Origin: Phalacrocorax aristotelis
Lineage: Eukaryota > Chordata > Aves > Suliformes > Phalacrocoracidae
Length of the DNA stretch: 64,000 nucleotides
Direction of reading: 5' to 3'
NCBI RefSeq assembly: GCF_949628215.1
Contig: NC_134276.1
Span: 34,211,226 to 34,275,225, forward strand
Shown here: positions 25,055 to 36,300 of the stretch, piece by piece
How positions within the stretch are numbered: position 1 is the stretch's first letter
Layout: each line of letters opens with the position of its first letter
Notes under the pieces: model-generated
The model's database searches: none
Told to the model about the DNA's origin: nothing
What the model saw: the letters and a program-made list of their open reading frames with translations, nothing else
Position numbers and translations under genes: made by a program

Positions 25055-25590
25055 TGTCCTGGATTGAGCTGGGATAGAGTTAATTTTCTTCCTAGCAGCT
25101 GGTACAGTGCTGTGCTTTGGATTTAGGATGAGAATAATGTTAATAACACACTCATGTTTTAGTTGCTGCTGAGCAGTGCTTGCACTAAATCAAGGACTTC
25201 TCAGCTTCTCACGCTCTGCGGACTGAGAAGGCTGGAGATGCACAAGAAGGTGGGAGGGGGCGCAGCCAGGACAGCTGACCCCAGCCGGCCAAAGGGACAT
25301 TCCATACCGTATGACAGCATGCTCAGTACCTAAACTAGGGGAAAGCTGGCCGGGGGGGCTGCTGCTCAGGGACAGGCTGGGCATCAATCAGTGGGTGGTG
25401 AGCACTGCATCATGCATGACTTGCTTTGTGTATTCTTTTTTATGTTATTATTACTACTATTATTTTATTAAACTGTCTATCGCAACCCATGAGTTTTCTC
25501 ACTTTTACCCTTTCGACTCTCCCCCATCCCACTGTGGGGAGCGAGCAAGCGGCTGGGTGGTGCTCAGTCACCGGCTGGGGTTAAACCACA
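25055..25590 (+). mobile_element. Solo LTR of an avian endogenous retrovirus (ERVL-like)
   Basis: The 536-bp element starts tgtcctggattgagctggga and ends cggctggggttaaaccaca, which are the ends of a common avian LTR family. It is bounded by TG and CA. A polyadenylation signal ATTAAA lies at 25467-25472, inside an AT-rich stretch. The flanking pentamers atgta (25050-25054) and atata (25591-25595) could be a 5-bp target-site duplication with one mismatch. No gag, pol or env sequence is attached, so this is a solo LTR left by LTR-LTR recombination. Assignment to ERVL rather than another class is from memory of the family. Confidence 0.88.
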
Positions 25591-28500
25591 ATATACCATA
25601 AACAGTAACATTCCAACACTTTAAGGAGAAGAAGAAAAAAAATCTCACAAAATAATTTTACACAGAAATTACCATTGCTCCTTCTCTGAAACCATGTCTC
25701 TAGGAGCCTCTCAAAAGCGCTTTGATCATACTGATGAGGGCCCTCCAGACTCCGTGGGGAATTTCCAACACCCACCTCTTTATTTTCTCAGGCAGTCACA
25801 GGAAAAGAGGTTTTGTTGAAGATGCCAGCATGCACTAGGCTCGTCAAGATGGCTCAGGCTTAACCCTTTCATGACTCTGACCACCCTGAAGGTACTGTCT
25901 TTACGTTGTAGTTTACAGCATTAAATTAGGACATAAGGCAAGTCCTGAACTTCCTAGGTGAACAGCATGAAAAATGCGTAGCATCTGTTGCTGCAGAAAT
26001 ATTAGCTAAACATCTCAATCCTGCAACAGTTAGCTTGGAACCTCTCTTATGCCCAGTGCTTTTTAACTCCAGTAGATTTAACTGTGAACCCTAACACTTC
26101 TCTGATACATACTGCATAACACGCTGTGGAGAGTTCTGTTGAATAGGACAGCCCAGTATTGTAATTTCTCTTGACTAATTCCTCTAAACAACTACATTCT
26201 GATGACCTTCTTTCACAGCTTGCTTACCATAGTCATATTCTGGTTTCCTAAAGAAACATTACGCAACTCCTCTAAAAATACGACTTAAGAGCGTGAGACT
26301 ATGATTATTTGTTGTATCTCCATCCATACTGCATTTGCACTTTTGCAGCAGCATGAATAATATGTCTGATTTTGTGCTGTTAATCAATCCAGCTGCAACA
26401 TCTGCTCAGAGCACAATATTATGGGGCAATAATTAGGAAAGCACGTTCTTCTCGGAAACAGAGACACTGGGAATTGTGTCCAGTGATTGTTATTAAAGGT
26501 TACTCTCTATCTAAACTGAGACCTGAGGTAAGTGGGTGAGACAACTGGGATTTTGCCAGCTTTCAAAAGGAATGAGTTTTGCCCTGTCTGTGTCCCGAAG
26601 CAGCTGTGATGCAGCACACTGAATGTATACCCGCATGAATAACGTAGCGTGTTAGAGTTACATTATACTTCAGTATCAGCTTAAAAGTTACTTTCCGATC
26701 AGCATAAAAACTAAGGGTTTTGCAAGCAATAAGCTGTGTTCCAAACCAAAGCAACCACAGATTACTTTCCTACAGGAGTGAAAAACTCAGCCAAAAGCAA
26801 GTTTAGCTCTTCTTCACTGCTTGATGATTTCTGGTAGGCAAGCCTTATTCCATAGCCTCTCAGCTAAGAAGACTCCCCTTGCTGGTTTTTAACCACTTCC
26901 ACCGGCCAAGAACGAGGCCAGAAGTCACATCAGGACAACACAGTAGGGTCAAGAAAGGAGGAGATGACAGCCATACTCGAAGACGGGACAAGGGTCAGAA
27001 AAAAAGTAGAAAGCAGCAACAGCCACAAGGAAAGTGTAGGAGGGGACTTGGAAGTTATACGAGGTGGAGACTGTACAAATTAAGAGACGGGCAGTAAGTG
27101 GGCTAGAGAGGCAGATAGCAGAAACACACACACACACATATTATCACACCGTTTCTTCTGTTGAAATTCATCTTATTCCTGGCCGAAGCACTGGAACTTC
27201 AGGAAACCAAGTCAAGTGACTTGCACAAGTGTTCTCTTTTGCCCATTCTTAATTAAGAAAAAAAAACAACCAAAAAACCACACACATACACTGAGCTCCT
27301 TCACAGCCCTAGACGCAGCAGCAACGTTTGGAGGAATGAAGGCAAGACAGACTATAGGTTTTGACTATGTGGAGGCCCCGATTTCAGTTTGCACAATTCC
27401 TGTGGAAAGGTGCTGTGCGGTCATGGCCTACATAGCCAGTACCTTGACCACAGACATGGTCTCATGCTTGTCATGGTTAGTTCCCTTGCCCCAAGCAGTC
27501 ACACGCTTTGTGGTTTGCCTTAACAGCAGGGGAAGAGACAGCATTTGATTAATATGGTGCTCAATAACCAGTAAGGTTAGTGCTCCGGGTACATTTCTTC
27601 GGCCTTGGCATGACTCACTTTCCGTAGCCACCTTCCAACCAGAGGCTCGGAGCAGTAACCAGCATGGAATTCAGTCACACCAGCAGCTCAGCCGAGGGAT
27701 CAAGAGGAAGGTCCGAGCAGTGGCAGCAGGAGATGGAATAGCACACATGTTGGGCGAAGACTACGGAATAGCTGGAGACTTAACTCTCAATTTAACACAC
27801 CAAGGTTAAACAAAGTGCATGGATACTGTTCTGTGGTTGAATGAAGCCAGCCAGAACCAGACTGCTGAAAGAAAGAAAAATAAAGTTCAGGCAGGAAGAA
27901 AAAAGCTCAGACTAATCTTGCACATGAATACCCTCTTCTTTCTCTTCGCAAAAATCTGGGGTTTTTTTGTTTCCAAACTCGCTACCCGTCTTTTCTCGGC
28001 TTTACAACATTTTAAGAATAAGTTAAATGCTTACTCACTTCAGTTAACATATATTTTCTACATGATTGAATGTGAGGCGTTACCCAAACAAACAAAAAAT
28101 ATCTTCAAAATAGATACGGTAATGAAACAAAAAAATTCTCCTTTTGGAAATAATCCCATAAATAATATTGAAACCTCCTTTAAACAACCATTGGAAAAAT
28201 AAAAGAATCAAGGAGAGTTGCACATACGTACCGGTTTAGAAGTAACTTCAGCAAAAACTTCCTAATTCTTGAAATGAAACCCTGCTGAGATTATTAGATC
28301 CACAACATATAAATCAAAAAACATTAAGACAGCTATTGGCAATGGCAGCACTTTTAAATCTTAGAAACTGTATCTGTGCACAACACCTCTGCGCAGCATT
28401 ACTATTTTGGGGTACTTGACAATATGCTGTTTGGTAGATTTCACAAGATACCAAAACACTCGAGGATTTTGCATAGGCTTATGAAACTTCACATTTCATA

Positions 28501-29010
28501 CAACATTTTCATTAGCAGTGTGTTCTTGCATTTGTCCAGAAGACTCTAAAGCTGGCTTTTACACCGATTCCCCAAATACCGTACAATGTGCCAAAGACCA
28601 GCCTCAGTCCACACGGAAATACCAAGCCAACCTCCCTAACCTAGCTTCCAGGCAAGACAAGATTGAGGTAGACTGGTTGTTACATCCTATTTCTGTTGAG
28701 ATACTAAGAGTAGATTTCTTGCCCAGTCTCTCCTCAAAGAACCCATGTGACGCTTTACTTCATGTAACCGGAACTATGCGTTTACCTTCCAACCCGAAGA
28801 CAGTAAAACAGTGTTCTCTCACTCCTCTGGCCACCAATTTAATTCTGTAAGAAGTATGCCATCTACTGATGCACTATATACTATACATTTTTCAAGCGCC
28901 TTCACGCAACCACTGACCAAGACCAACCTTAGCTGTGTTAGCTGAAAAGAAAAATAATATTCCATGAATTTACAAGAAATGACAGCGCTCTCAAAGACAG
29001 TGAAATGTGT
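25591..29010. other. Intergenic DNA downstream of AKAP11
   Basis: No gene was recognised. Two frames of 127 and 110 codons (27819-28202 and 28518-28850, plus strand) are A/T-driven and show no family features. A (CA)n tract is present at 27124-27138. The right end abuts the inferred AKAP11 polyadenylation site. Confidence 0.55.
27124..27138. repeat. (CA)n microsatellite
   Basis: Seven or so uninterrupted CA units. Confidence 0.85.
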
Positions 29011-29016
29011 TTTATT
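29011..29016 (-). promoter_or_regulatory. Candidate AKAP11 polyadenylation signal (AATAAA)
   Basis: The minus strand reads cttaaaataaaacac here, giving a canonical AATAAA. Cleavage would be expected 10-30 bases further, at about 28980-29000. It is the most distal good signal before the sequence character changes. Internal AATAAA sites near 31015 and 31040 could give shorter 3' UTR isoforms. Confidence 0.5.
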
Positions 29017-30384
29017 TTAAGCCACTGCTAAAACAAGGACAAATTTAGTGCAACCTGGAGTTCATAATCTGAAAACTGGATATAGTTAAATTACTAAAAT
29101 GGCAAAACTCGTCACCATTATACAGTACAAGACCTTCATATTCATTGCGTACAGCTACATAAACATTTATAATTATTCAAACTGCTTTTGGTATATAATT
29201 GCTTCACTAACTGGGCTGTGAATTACTGTAACACTGCACGAATAAGCAGCAGTTCCAGCAAATTATAACAAATTTTAGTATTAAATACTATTCAGATATT
29301 ACAACAGAACAAAGGCCCTCTAAAACTACGACTCCAGCTATACAATAGGAATGTACAAAGATGGTACAAAATAAAGTGACTACAGTGGCTGGGCTCTGTA
29401 CTTGCTTCTTCAGAGCTCAAGTACAGTAAATGCTTGACAGTAGTGGCTCTTGCTGAAAAGCCAAAATTCTTACACTAAAATAATTCCCGAATCTTGTCTT
29501 CTTTTTTGCAAATCAACTGTGTAAAACTAGGGGGGTTTGGGCTGGTGACAGTGTTTTCTGCTTACTGTGTTCCCATCTCCAACAATGTGTGGCTCTTTGT
29601 AAAAAAGGTCCCAGACAAAGTTACATTAGAAAAAGTAACGTTTAAAATCTGATACCATTTTTGAGAGACCTAATTAGTCTCGGAATGTGGGTTGCTGGGT
29701 TTTTGGTTTTTGTTTGTTTTTTAAAATGCTTACACAATCTTTTAAAACTCAAGAACAAAGATACTAAACAAACTGCATTCAAGTACATCGTCTTAGCTAC
29801 TTTTTCACATCCTTATTTTGAGACAGCAAATTCTCTTTAATTTCAGCATATGGGTTTAAGATTTGTTTGGTTTTAAGGCTTCATGCATACTTCTGTGTCT
29901 GAATGTTTAAACTTGTTTCAAATACAGCCACTTTTAATTGTTAATTTATAAAGAGACTATTTTCAAAGTGCTTTTTCTAAAGGATCTTACAACACATCCG
30001 AACGCTTCCATTTTTCAGAACACCGAAAGTATTTTTGAACTGTTTGAGAAGGGTGTCTTCTGGAACAATAACACCATTGTGTATATTTTCCAACTAAAAA
30101 ATTAAATTACCAACTCAGGTTTCCCATACAGAAAAAAAATGCAAGATGAAACAAACTCCACCTTATTATATTTGTTTATAAAGCAGAGTTGTCTGGTTTA
30201 AATGGACCAAAATGTGGCTTTTTATGGTTTTACAGTTTTCATTTACACTTCTGTAGTTGTGGTCAGGAGGTTTGAATAAACTCAGTAATAGCGTAATGTA
30301 AGACTCGCATTAGCAAAGAACAGCTTTCTCACTAATATGGCAGACAGCACCAATTAGATACAGTCAGCGTAAGGTTTCCCAAAG

Positions 30385-30412
30385 ATTATTATAATTATTA
30401 AATTATAATAAT
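30385..30412. repeat. Perfect inverted repeat in the AKAP11 3' UTR
   Basis: Two 12-bp arms (attattataatt and its exact reverse complement) flank a 4-base loop. In RNA this would form a 12-bp A/U hairpin, extendable by a wobble pair and one A-U pair. Confidence 0.85.
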
Positions 30413-31540
30413 TTGCCATCTTAGTTTAATGCTTTCCCAATTTTGATACCCAAGGATAAAAGTCAAGTCATCCAGAACAAATTTAAAATAATCGGTTTAG
30501 AAAATTGGTTTTTTGTTTAAGTAAAAACAAAGTATTTTATAAGATATTTTTCTCACGTAAATTTGGAAACTATGCTACTTTCCTCAGAGGCTAATAAATC
30601 AATTTCTTCCTTAATATAACCCCAGCCAATAGTTAAATAATGCATTTGGTCAGTCTGAAAACAAGACTCCATTTATAAAAATAATTTTTAGTGCAACTAT
30701 TCTCTACCTAACTTCTTGAATAGTTGTAAGCTTTGGGAATCGCACAATCTTCTGCCTGTCTCCAGAAAAGTAGTTAAAAAGAAAAACCACTTCACCAACT
30801 TTATAAAATCCACCATACTGGATAAATCATTTAAAACCTGGCTGTTCCTGTGTTGTTGTTTTCAAATGTATAAAGCTGTACATTTACAATGCCTTCAATA
30901 TCTTTCTCAATTTGGTTTTGGACATGTACAGAGACACTGTACAAGCACTACTGTATCCTCATGTCCTGAATTTCCGCTTGGTAAGAACGTAAGAGTCCAA
31001 AACCCAGAGTAAAATTTATTCCTGAGGCACAGGTTTTAGTATTTTATTTTCTTGATATTTCAATTTTATGGGTAAATTTGTACAAGTACATTATGCTGCG
31101 TTAAGGGAAGATGTTACAGCCACAGAATGGTTTCAAATATTTGCCTGAAACAACGTCAAAAATCAGCCTAAAAAAAAAACAAAACAAAACAAAAAACACC
31201 ACAGAAGAAAGGAGTATGGGAGAAAAAAAAAAAATCCAGACAACTTTTGTACAACTCTTCAAAAGTATTTGTTACTAGCCCCATTGTCCAAATACTGGCA
31301 TTAAGATAACTTTCCCCCCACTTTGGGCTCTGGAGAAAAATGATTCCTGATGCTTGGCATTGTATTACCTATAACATGACAAAAGACCATGTAATGGTTT
31401 TTGGGTTTTTTGTCACATGGCATACATAGATCTTTCATTCAGTGAAATGATACAGAGAGTGAAGCAATAAAATTCTGTTATGCTCATAGTTTAAGTTAGT
31501 GGTAAAAGTTTACATTGTAAGTTCATATTGGTGAGATCTC

Positions 31541-31618
31541 ATACACATATAGATACATATACATACATATCTATGTGTGCATGCACATGTGTAAACACAC
31601 GTGTGCGTATATGCAAAT
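31541..31618. repeat. Alternating purine-pyrimidine tract (degenerate TG/TA repeat)
   Basis: About 78 bp of mostly alternating purine and pyrimidine (catacacatatagatacata onwards to acacgtgtgcgtatatg). It is an interrupted (CA/TA)n microsatellite within the inferred AKAP11 3' UTR. Confidence 0.8.
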
Positions 31619-33231
31619 GTTGAAAAATCTTTAACTCTGTGAGAAAGGTGAACTTTGGGAGATCCAAGGCAGAAATCCAGATGACAAATGAGGACTAAAA
31701 GAAACGAGGCTTCTGTGAAAAGACCAGTGGAATGCTTTCCTAAAACATAAAGACATTGCACGGAGCGTGCTCTTCAGTTTACCAGTGTAATTTAGTAGGT
31801 AGGGAAAATCAGAATTGTACATATTCCAGTAAAATTAACGAATAACTTTAGAGTCTTTATCTCTCCTTGTTTGGGATCAGAAACTTCCAAACCATACTAA
31901 CATATATTTTTCTATGAAAAGGCTATTTGTTCATCCAACATAAGTAAGACTCCATGATTCTCTTGCAAGTGATATGAGTTCTGAGGTGGCCACCTTGTCA
32001 TTACCAGCACATGCCTTTTTTCTCTGAAAGGATGTATAAATGAACAAAACCCAAAAAGCATTTTCAAACCACCAAATTTCCCTTCAGGCAGAAAGGCAAG
32101 TCAGCAGCAACGGTGAGAAACCCGATTAGACTGCTTAAAACACTTGATTAAAAGTGCCTTTAGAAAAAATTCAGTGAAGGTAGTTAAGAAGAAGGAAAAA
32201 TCAATTTGCAAGAAATTTCTCCTTTATGTTTTAATTATCTGTCTTTGCTAAATGCTTAAGTGCTAACCAAGTAACAAAATTCTCTTTATTACCAAAAAGC
32301 AAATTCATATATGGAGGCTAAGAAATAAAGACTTAGACCAGTCAAAAAGACGGCCAAGATCCTCAGAGGAAGAAGTTTCTATCTGCTACTTCTTAACACA
32401 TCTATGTGAGAGACTAATATACAAATTCTTCAACACAGAATTGATGTCATGGAAGTAACTGCATAAAAAAGCTTCAGTAAGAAATTTAGCAATTTAAACC
32501 AGATTGGCAAGCTTCAGGAAACCTTGCTGAAGAAGTATGTATGAAATTATGCTCAGCTACCCAGCCTGCCCTTCTACCAGGAGTTACCAGCTCTACAGTA
32601 GTCAACAAAAGGGAACACGTATTTTGCACCTCAACAGTTTCAGAGCAGACTCTCATATCTTCACATAAAGTTAAACTTGATAAAGGCGGCTATGAAGCCA
32701 GACTGAATTAAGGGGCTGCTTGGGTGGGTCACAATTTTCTTCTTGCAATGGTGCCCTTGGGCAGCTAACACCTGGCCAATGTCAGTAATTTTTCCCACTG
32801 TCTGCAGCAAGGTTTTCCAGAACAGATTTTTGCAGAACATCAGTGCTCCTAGTCCCACTGTGAAAATATCATACGTACAAGTGGGAAAAAGAGCTATCCT
32901 GGCACAGCGGGGATCCTGAATATCATGCCTGAGACTGTCTCCTCTGAACTACTATCATAGACAAGGGATTTTTTTTCATAAATATTTCATGGTCTGAACA
33001 CAGCAGTAAATACAAGTTATGCACGGGTGGACAATACCGATTATGGACTGAATAAACATACCATATGCACAGTATCACAAAGCACAGCACAGCTATTTTG
33101 ACTTTCACCTCGAAGTGTTTTAAATGCTGACAATTACTTGAGCATTCATTAGTTGAATTTTACATATCTGTGTTCTTCCTATCTCCTTTCAAAAGAGGAA
33201 TGAAGTGAAGAGTGTTGTATCTTTGGATTTT

Positions 33232-33378
33232 TCAGACATTTTCCAGAAGCCAGCCAGCCAAAGACTTATTTAGAGCTTGCTCTCCATCAGACGCCTTCTC
33301 TATCATTTCACAATATTTCAGCACTGCTTGCAAGAGATCTCCAACTTTCCAATCTCTTTCTCGCAGTCTTCTGGAAAG
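33232..33378 (-). CDS. AKAP11: AKAP11 terminal coding exon and stop
   Basis: Encodes [32 protein letters not shown] and the terminus [10 protein letters not shown], followed by TGA at 33234-33232. The acceptor is ctcccctttag. The C-terminal WLLEN ending matches vertebrate AKAP11. It is separated from the preceding exon by a 6.6-kb intron that contains a CR1 element. Confidence 0.96.
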   Translation of the reverse strand, partial: LSRRLRERDWKVGDLLQAVLKYCEMIEKASDGEQALNKSLAGWLLENV

Positions 33379-36300
33379 CTAAAGGGGAGACAGGGGAACA
33401 CAAAAAAATGTTTTGACCGGCGTATCCTGATTAACAGTTACAGAAGTTATTCTTGAAATGTTAGCTCATAAGAAATCGGTTGTAATGAGTTAATCGTTAT
33501 TCCCACATCTATAAAAACAAAAACTTCCGCAAGAATCAGGCACTTTTCTTTAGGGCAGTTTTCACAAAATTTTCTTCTGGAGGGAGCGACATTTTCAAAT
33601 GATGTGGTACCACAGGTATGAGGGCTGTGGTTCATCAAGACTGCAGAAAACAGGAAATTCTGAACACAAGATTAAGGCATTCGCCACCCCTCCCATGCCA
33701 ATAATGCACATATAAAAAGAGAAAACTCAGTCTTAATAAAAGGATGTGGATTTTCCTTTCACAACATATAGTGTGGTTTGGGTGGCACAGATGCTACCGT
33801 CAACGAAAACAGTGTCTTCAGAGTTGGGAAATTTAACATCTGAGGGAAGAGGAAAAGGTGAGGGTTAAGTTAAACTACCACTTGGAAGCGGAGATCAGTG
33901 TGGCTGAAAACATTTTTTTTCACTCAGGAGTCTAAGCAAAAGTCTCCCTTTGCTTATGTGTCAAGTTCAGCTATATACGGAAGAAAGCCTGCCAAAAGAC
34001 AAGGATGAATTTGCTAGTTTGCCCAGGAGTAAAAAAATCTTTTAGTTAAAAAACCAGAACAAAAACAAAAACAAACAAACAAGAAGAACCCAACACGCCA
34101 AAAACTAAAACCAAACCACAACACTCGCACAAACAAACTTTATTCTCTGTAGCTTTCTGGACAACTGTCAATGCTGCATTTAATAAAGACAATTTAGACA
34201 CTTACCCTACTTATTCTTTGGAACTGGAAAATTTTATTGCCTTTTATAGTTCTTACCATGATATTCTATAAATTAAATTTTTTTAAAAGTCATAAACAGT
34301 GTTCACTGAAATAGCTTCCACAGCTACAAAACTAAAAATTCATGTTTCTTCTGCAAGACCTATCAGATTGAAATACAAAATTCTATTAAAAAAAAAAAGT
34401 AAGACAATTTCTCTCTGCTGCTTCACCTAGATGATGTTCCAACGGCAAGGCAGGTGACGGAACTGACAGAAACAGCATGGGCATAAAAATATCTACAGAA
34501 CAAGTAACTTCTTGAGAAAACAATTAACGTGAACAAGTGAAAAAGATCCCCTCTAATCTTGAGTAAGATATATACTGAACACTGAAACTTTTTTCAGTGA
34601 AAAAAAGAAAAAATACATAATTTCTACATAAAAGGAGACCAAAATCTGTAGTTAGTTCTGTCAATTATTTGTGTATTTTAAAATAGAGCAGGGGAAGCAG
34701 GAGTTTTATAATCTACAACAGGCAATTTTGTAAATGGTGTTTGTTGCTTTATAAAAGAATGGTCATTTTTCTTACGCCTGAGGAAAGCCTGGCTAATATC
34801 CAAAGACCTACTTAAACTTTACACTGTATTTGCTTCTCTCCAAAGGAAAAGATACCACCATGGTAAGATGACAGATTTGTCAGCTGGCTTTGCTAATCTT
34901 TCTAATTTAATTTAAAGTTCAAAGTTCAGTCCCACTATTTCTTTAGCTGACTGATCTGTTTCTTACTGTCAGACAAGTAAAATACTGGACTTTACTCAAA
35001 ATAGACACCAGGAACCCTAGAACAGCTAGGTACATTCTGATTAAAAATTGAACTTTTTTTTTTCTTAATCCAGGCACTTGCATATCTACATTGTCAGGCT
35101 TCTCAAAGAAGTTAAGAACTATCTATTCTAATTTACTGGCTTCTTGTTCTAGCTCCTAAGAAATGTATTTTGTTTCATACATAGGTATTCAACTCCTTTC
35201 TGCCTTGCTGAGCCAAACGTGTATCCTTAAGTGAGAGTTCATACCCAGCTGCAGCAAGTAATACCTTGCCTGATATATGCTAGGAGTATTTTTCTCTTTT
35301 ATACAGCCGTACCACATCAGTGGCTCATAACCTTGCTGTGATTAGCCAACACAAGCCCTTCCTCCCTTCCAGAACCCACCAACTGCTTATAGTGAAAATG
35401 ACTGTTTTCAGTGTGACCTAAAGCCCATGTTCATTCCCAGCATAACTGAGATAACTTTCCAAAGTCCCTATGAGATGAACAAAACTGGCGAGAGATCGGT
35501 ATATAGAGGTCAGTTTAGTTTTCTGCTGGGCTGTAGTGCCCTCTGGAGGTGCTTGTCTAACTTTACTAGTGACAGACGTGAGAATGACTATTGCTAATTT
35601 AAAACCCACAGTTTGGTTCAGAGACCAGCAGGATCAGGCTGGGACTAATAGCAAGACTTCTTATTTTGTACTACTAAATATCTTATTTTTATTAATACAA
35701 TCCTGAAAGAAGTTTATTTTCAAAATGACCTTAGTACACTTATAAGCATTCTTTCAGAAAGTCTTCATTCTCTGAATTTATAATCTTGAAAATTTTTGAA
35801 ATATATTTTAACTTCAGAAACTAATCAAGCGTTACCTATCTTTCCTATACAAGATTATTCAGGCAGACACTGCGCTTTGAAAATTCTGTACCTTCTTTTG
35901 AACTCTAAGAAATTTTGAGAGATGCCGAGTCAGACTGGGGTTTGGCAATTCAGTTTAGATACAAACAGTACAAAACAGACACAGGCACAAGTCTGTAGAG
36001 TGACAGCGTTATACATTCCAATTGGGAAATGGGATGGAATAAAAACCAGGTAATCCTTCCCTGCCTCCAGGGTGGGAAACTGGATTTCAATTCATTTTAA
36101 CATAACTGCATCTGGAGAACTAGAAATTAATCTATGAATCTAAGTGAATCAATTAACTATTTAACATTTTCAGGACCGCATGACTACTGCCTGCCTGAGG
36201 GTCTTATGCTTTATCTTTAGGTGTCAACTCAGTATCAATTTATGACTGAAGTGTCAAGTAGAAAAACATTACAATTTTTAGGAGGGCATACATAATAGAC

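Larger units (their letters stand above)
29011..33231 (-). other. AKAP11: AKAP11 3' untranslated region (inferred extent)
   Basis: About 4.2 kb of AU-rich sequence follows the stop codon at 33232-33234 without an intervening gene, strong frame or transposon. A long 3' UTR is typical of AKAP11. The region includes a perfect AT palindrome (30385-30412), A-rich runs near 31170-31235 and an alternating purine-pyrimidine tract (31541-31618). The distal end is inferred only from AATAAA, so the true end could be one of the internal signals. Confidence 0.55.

Noticed and set aside
27819..28202. 127-codon plus-strand frame downstream of AKAP11
   Set aside because: Lysine- and asparagine-rich from A/T-rich DNA, with no family features. 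Treated as chance.
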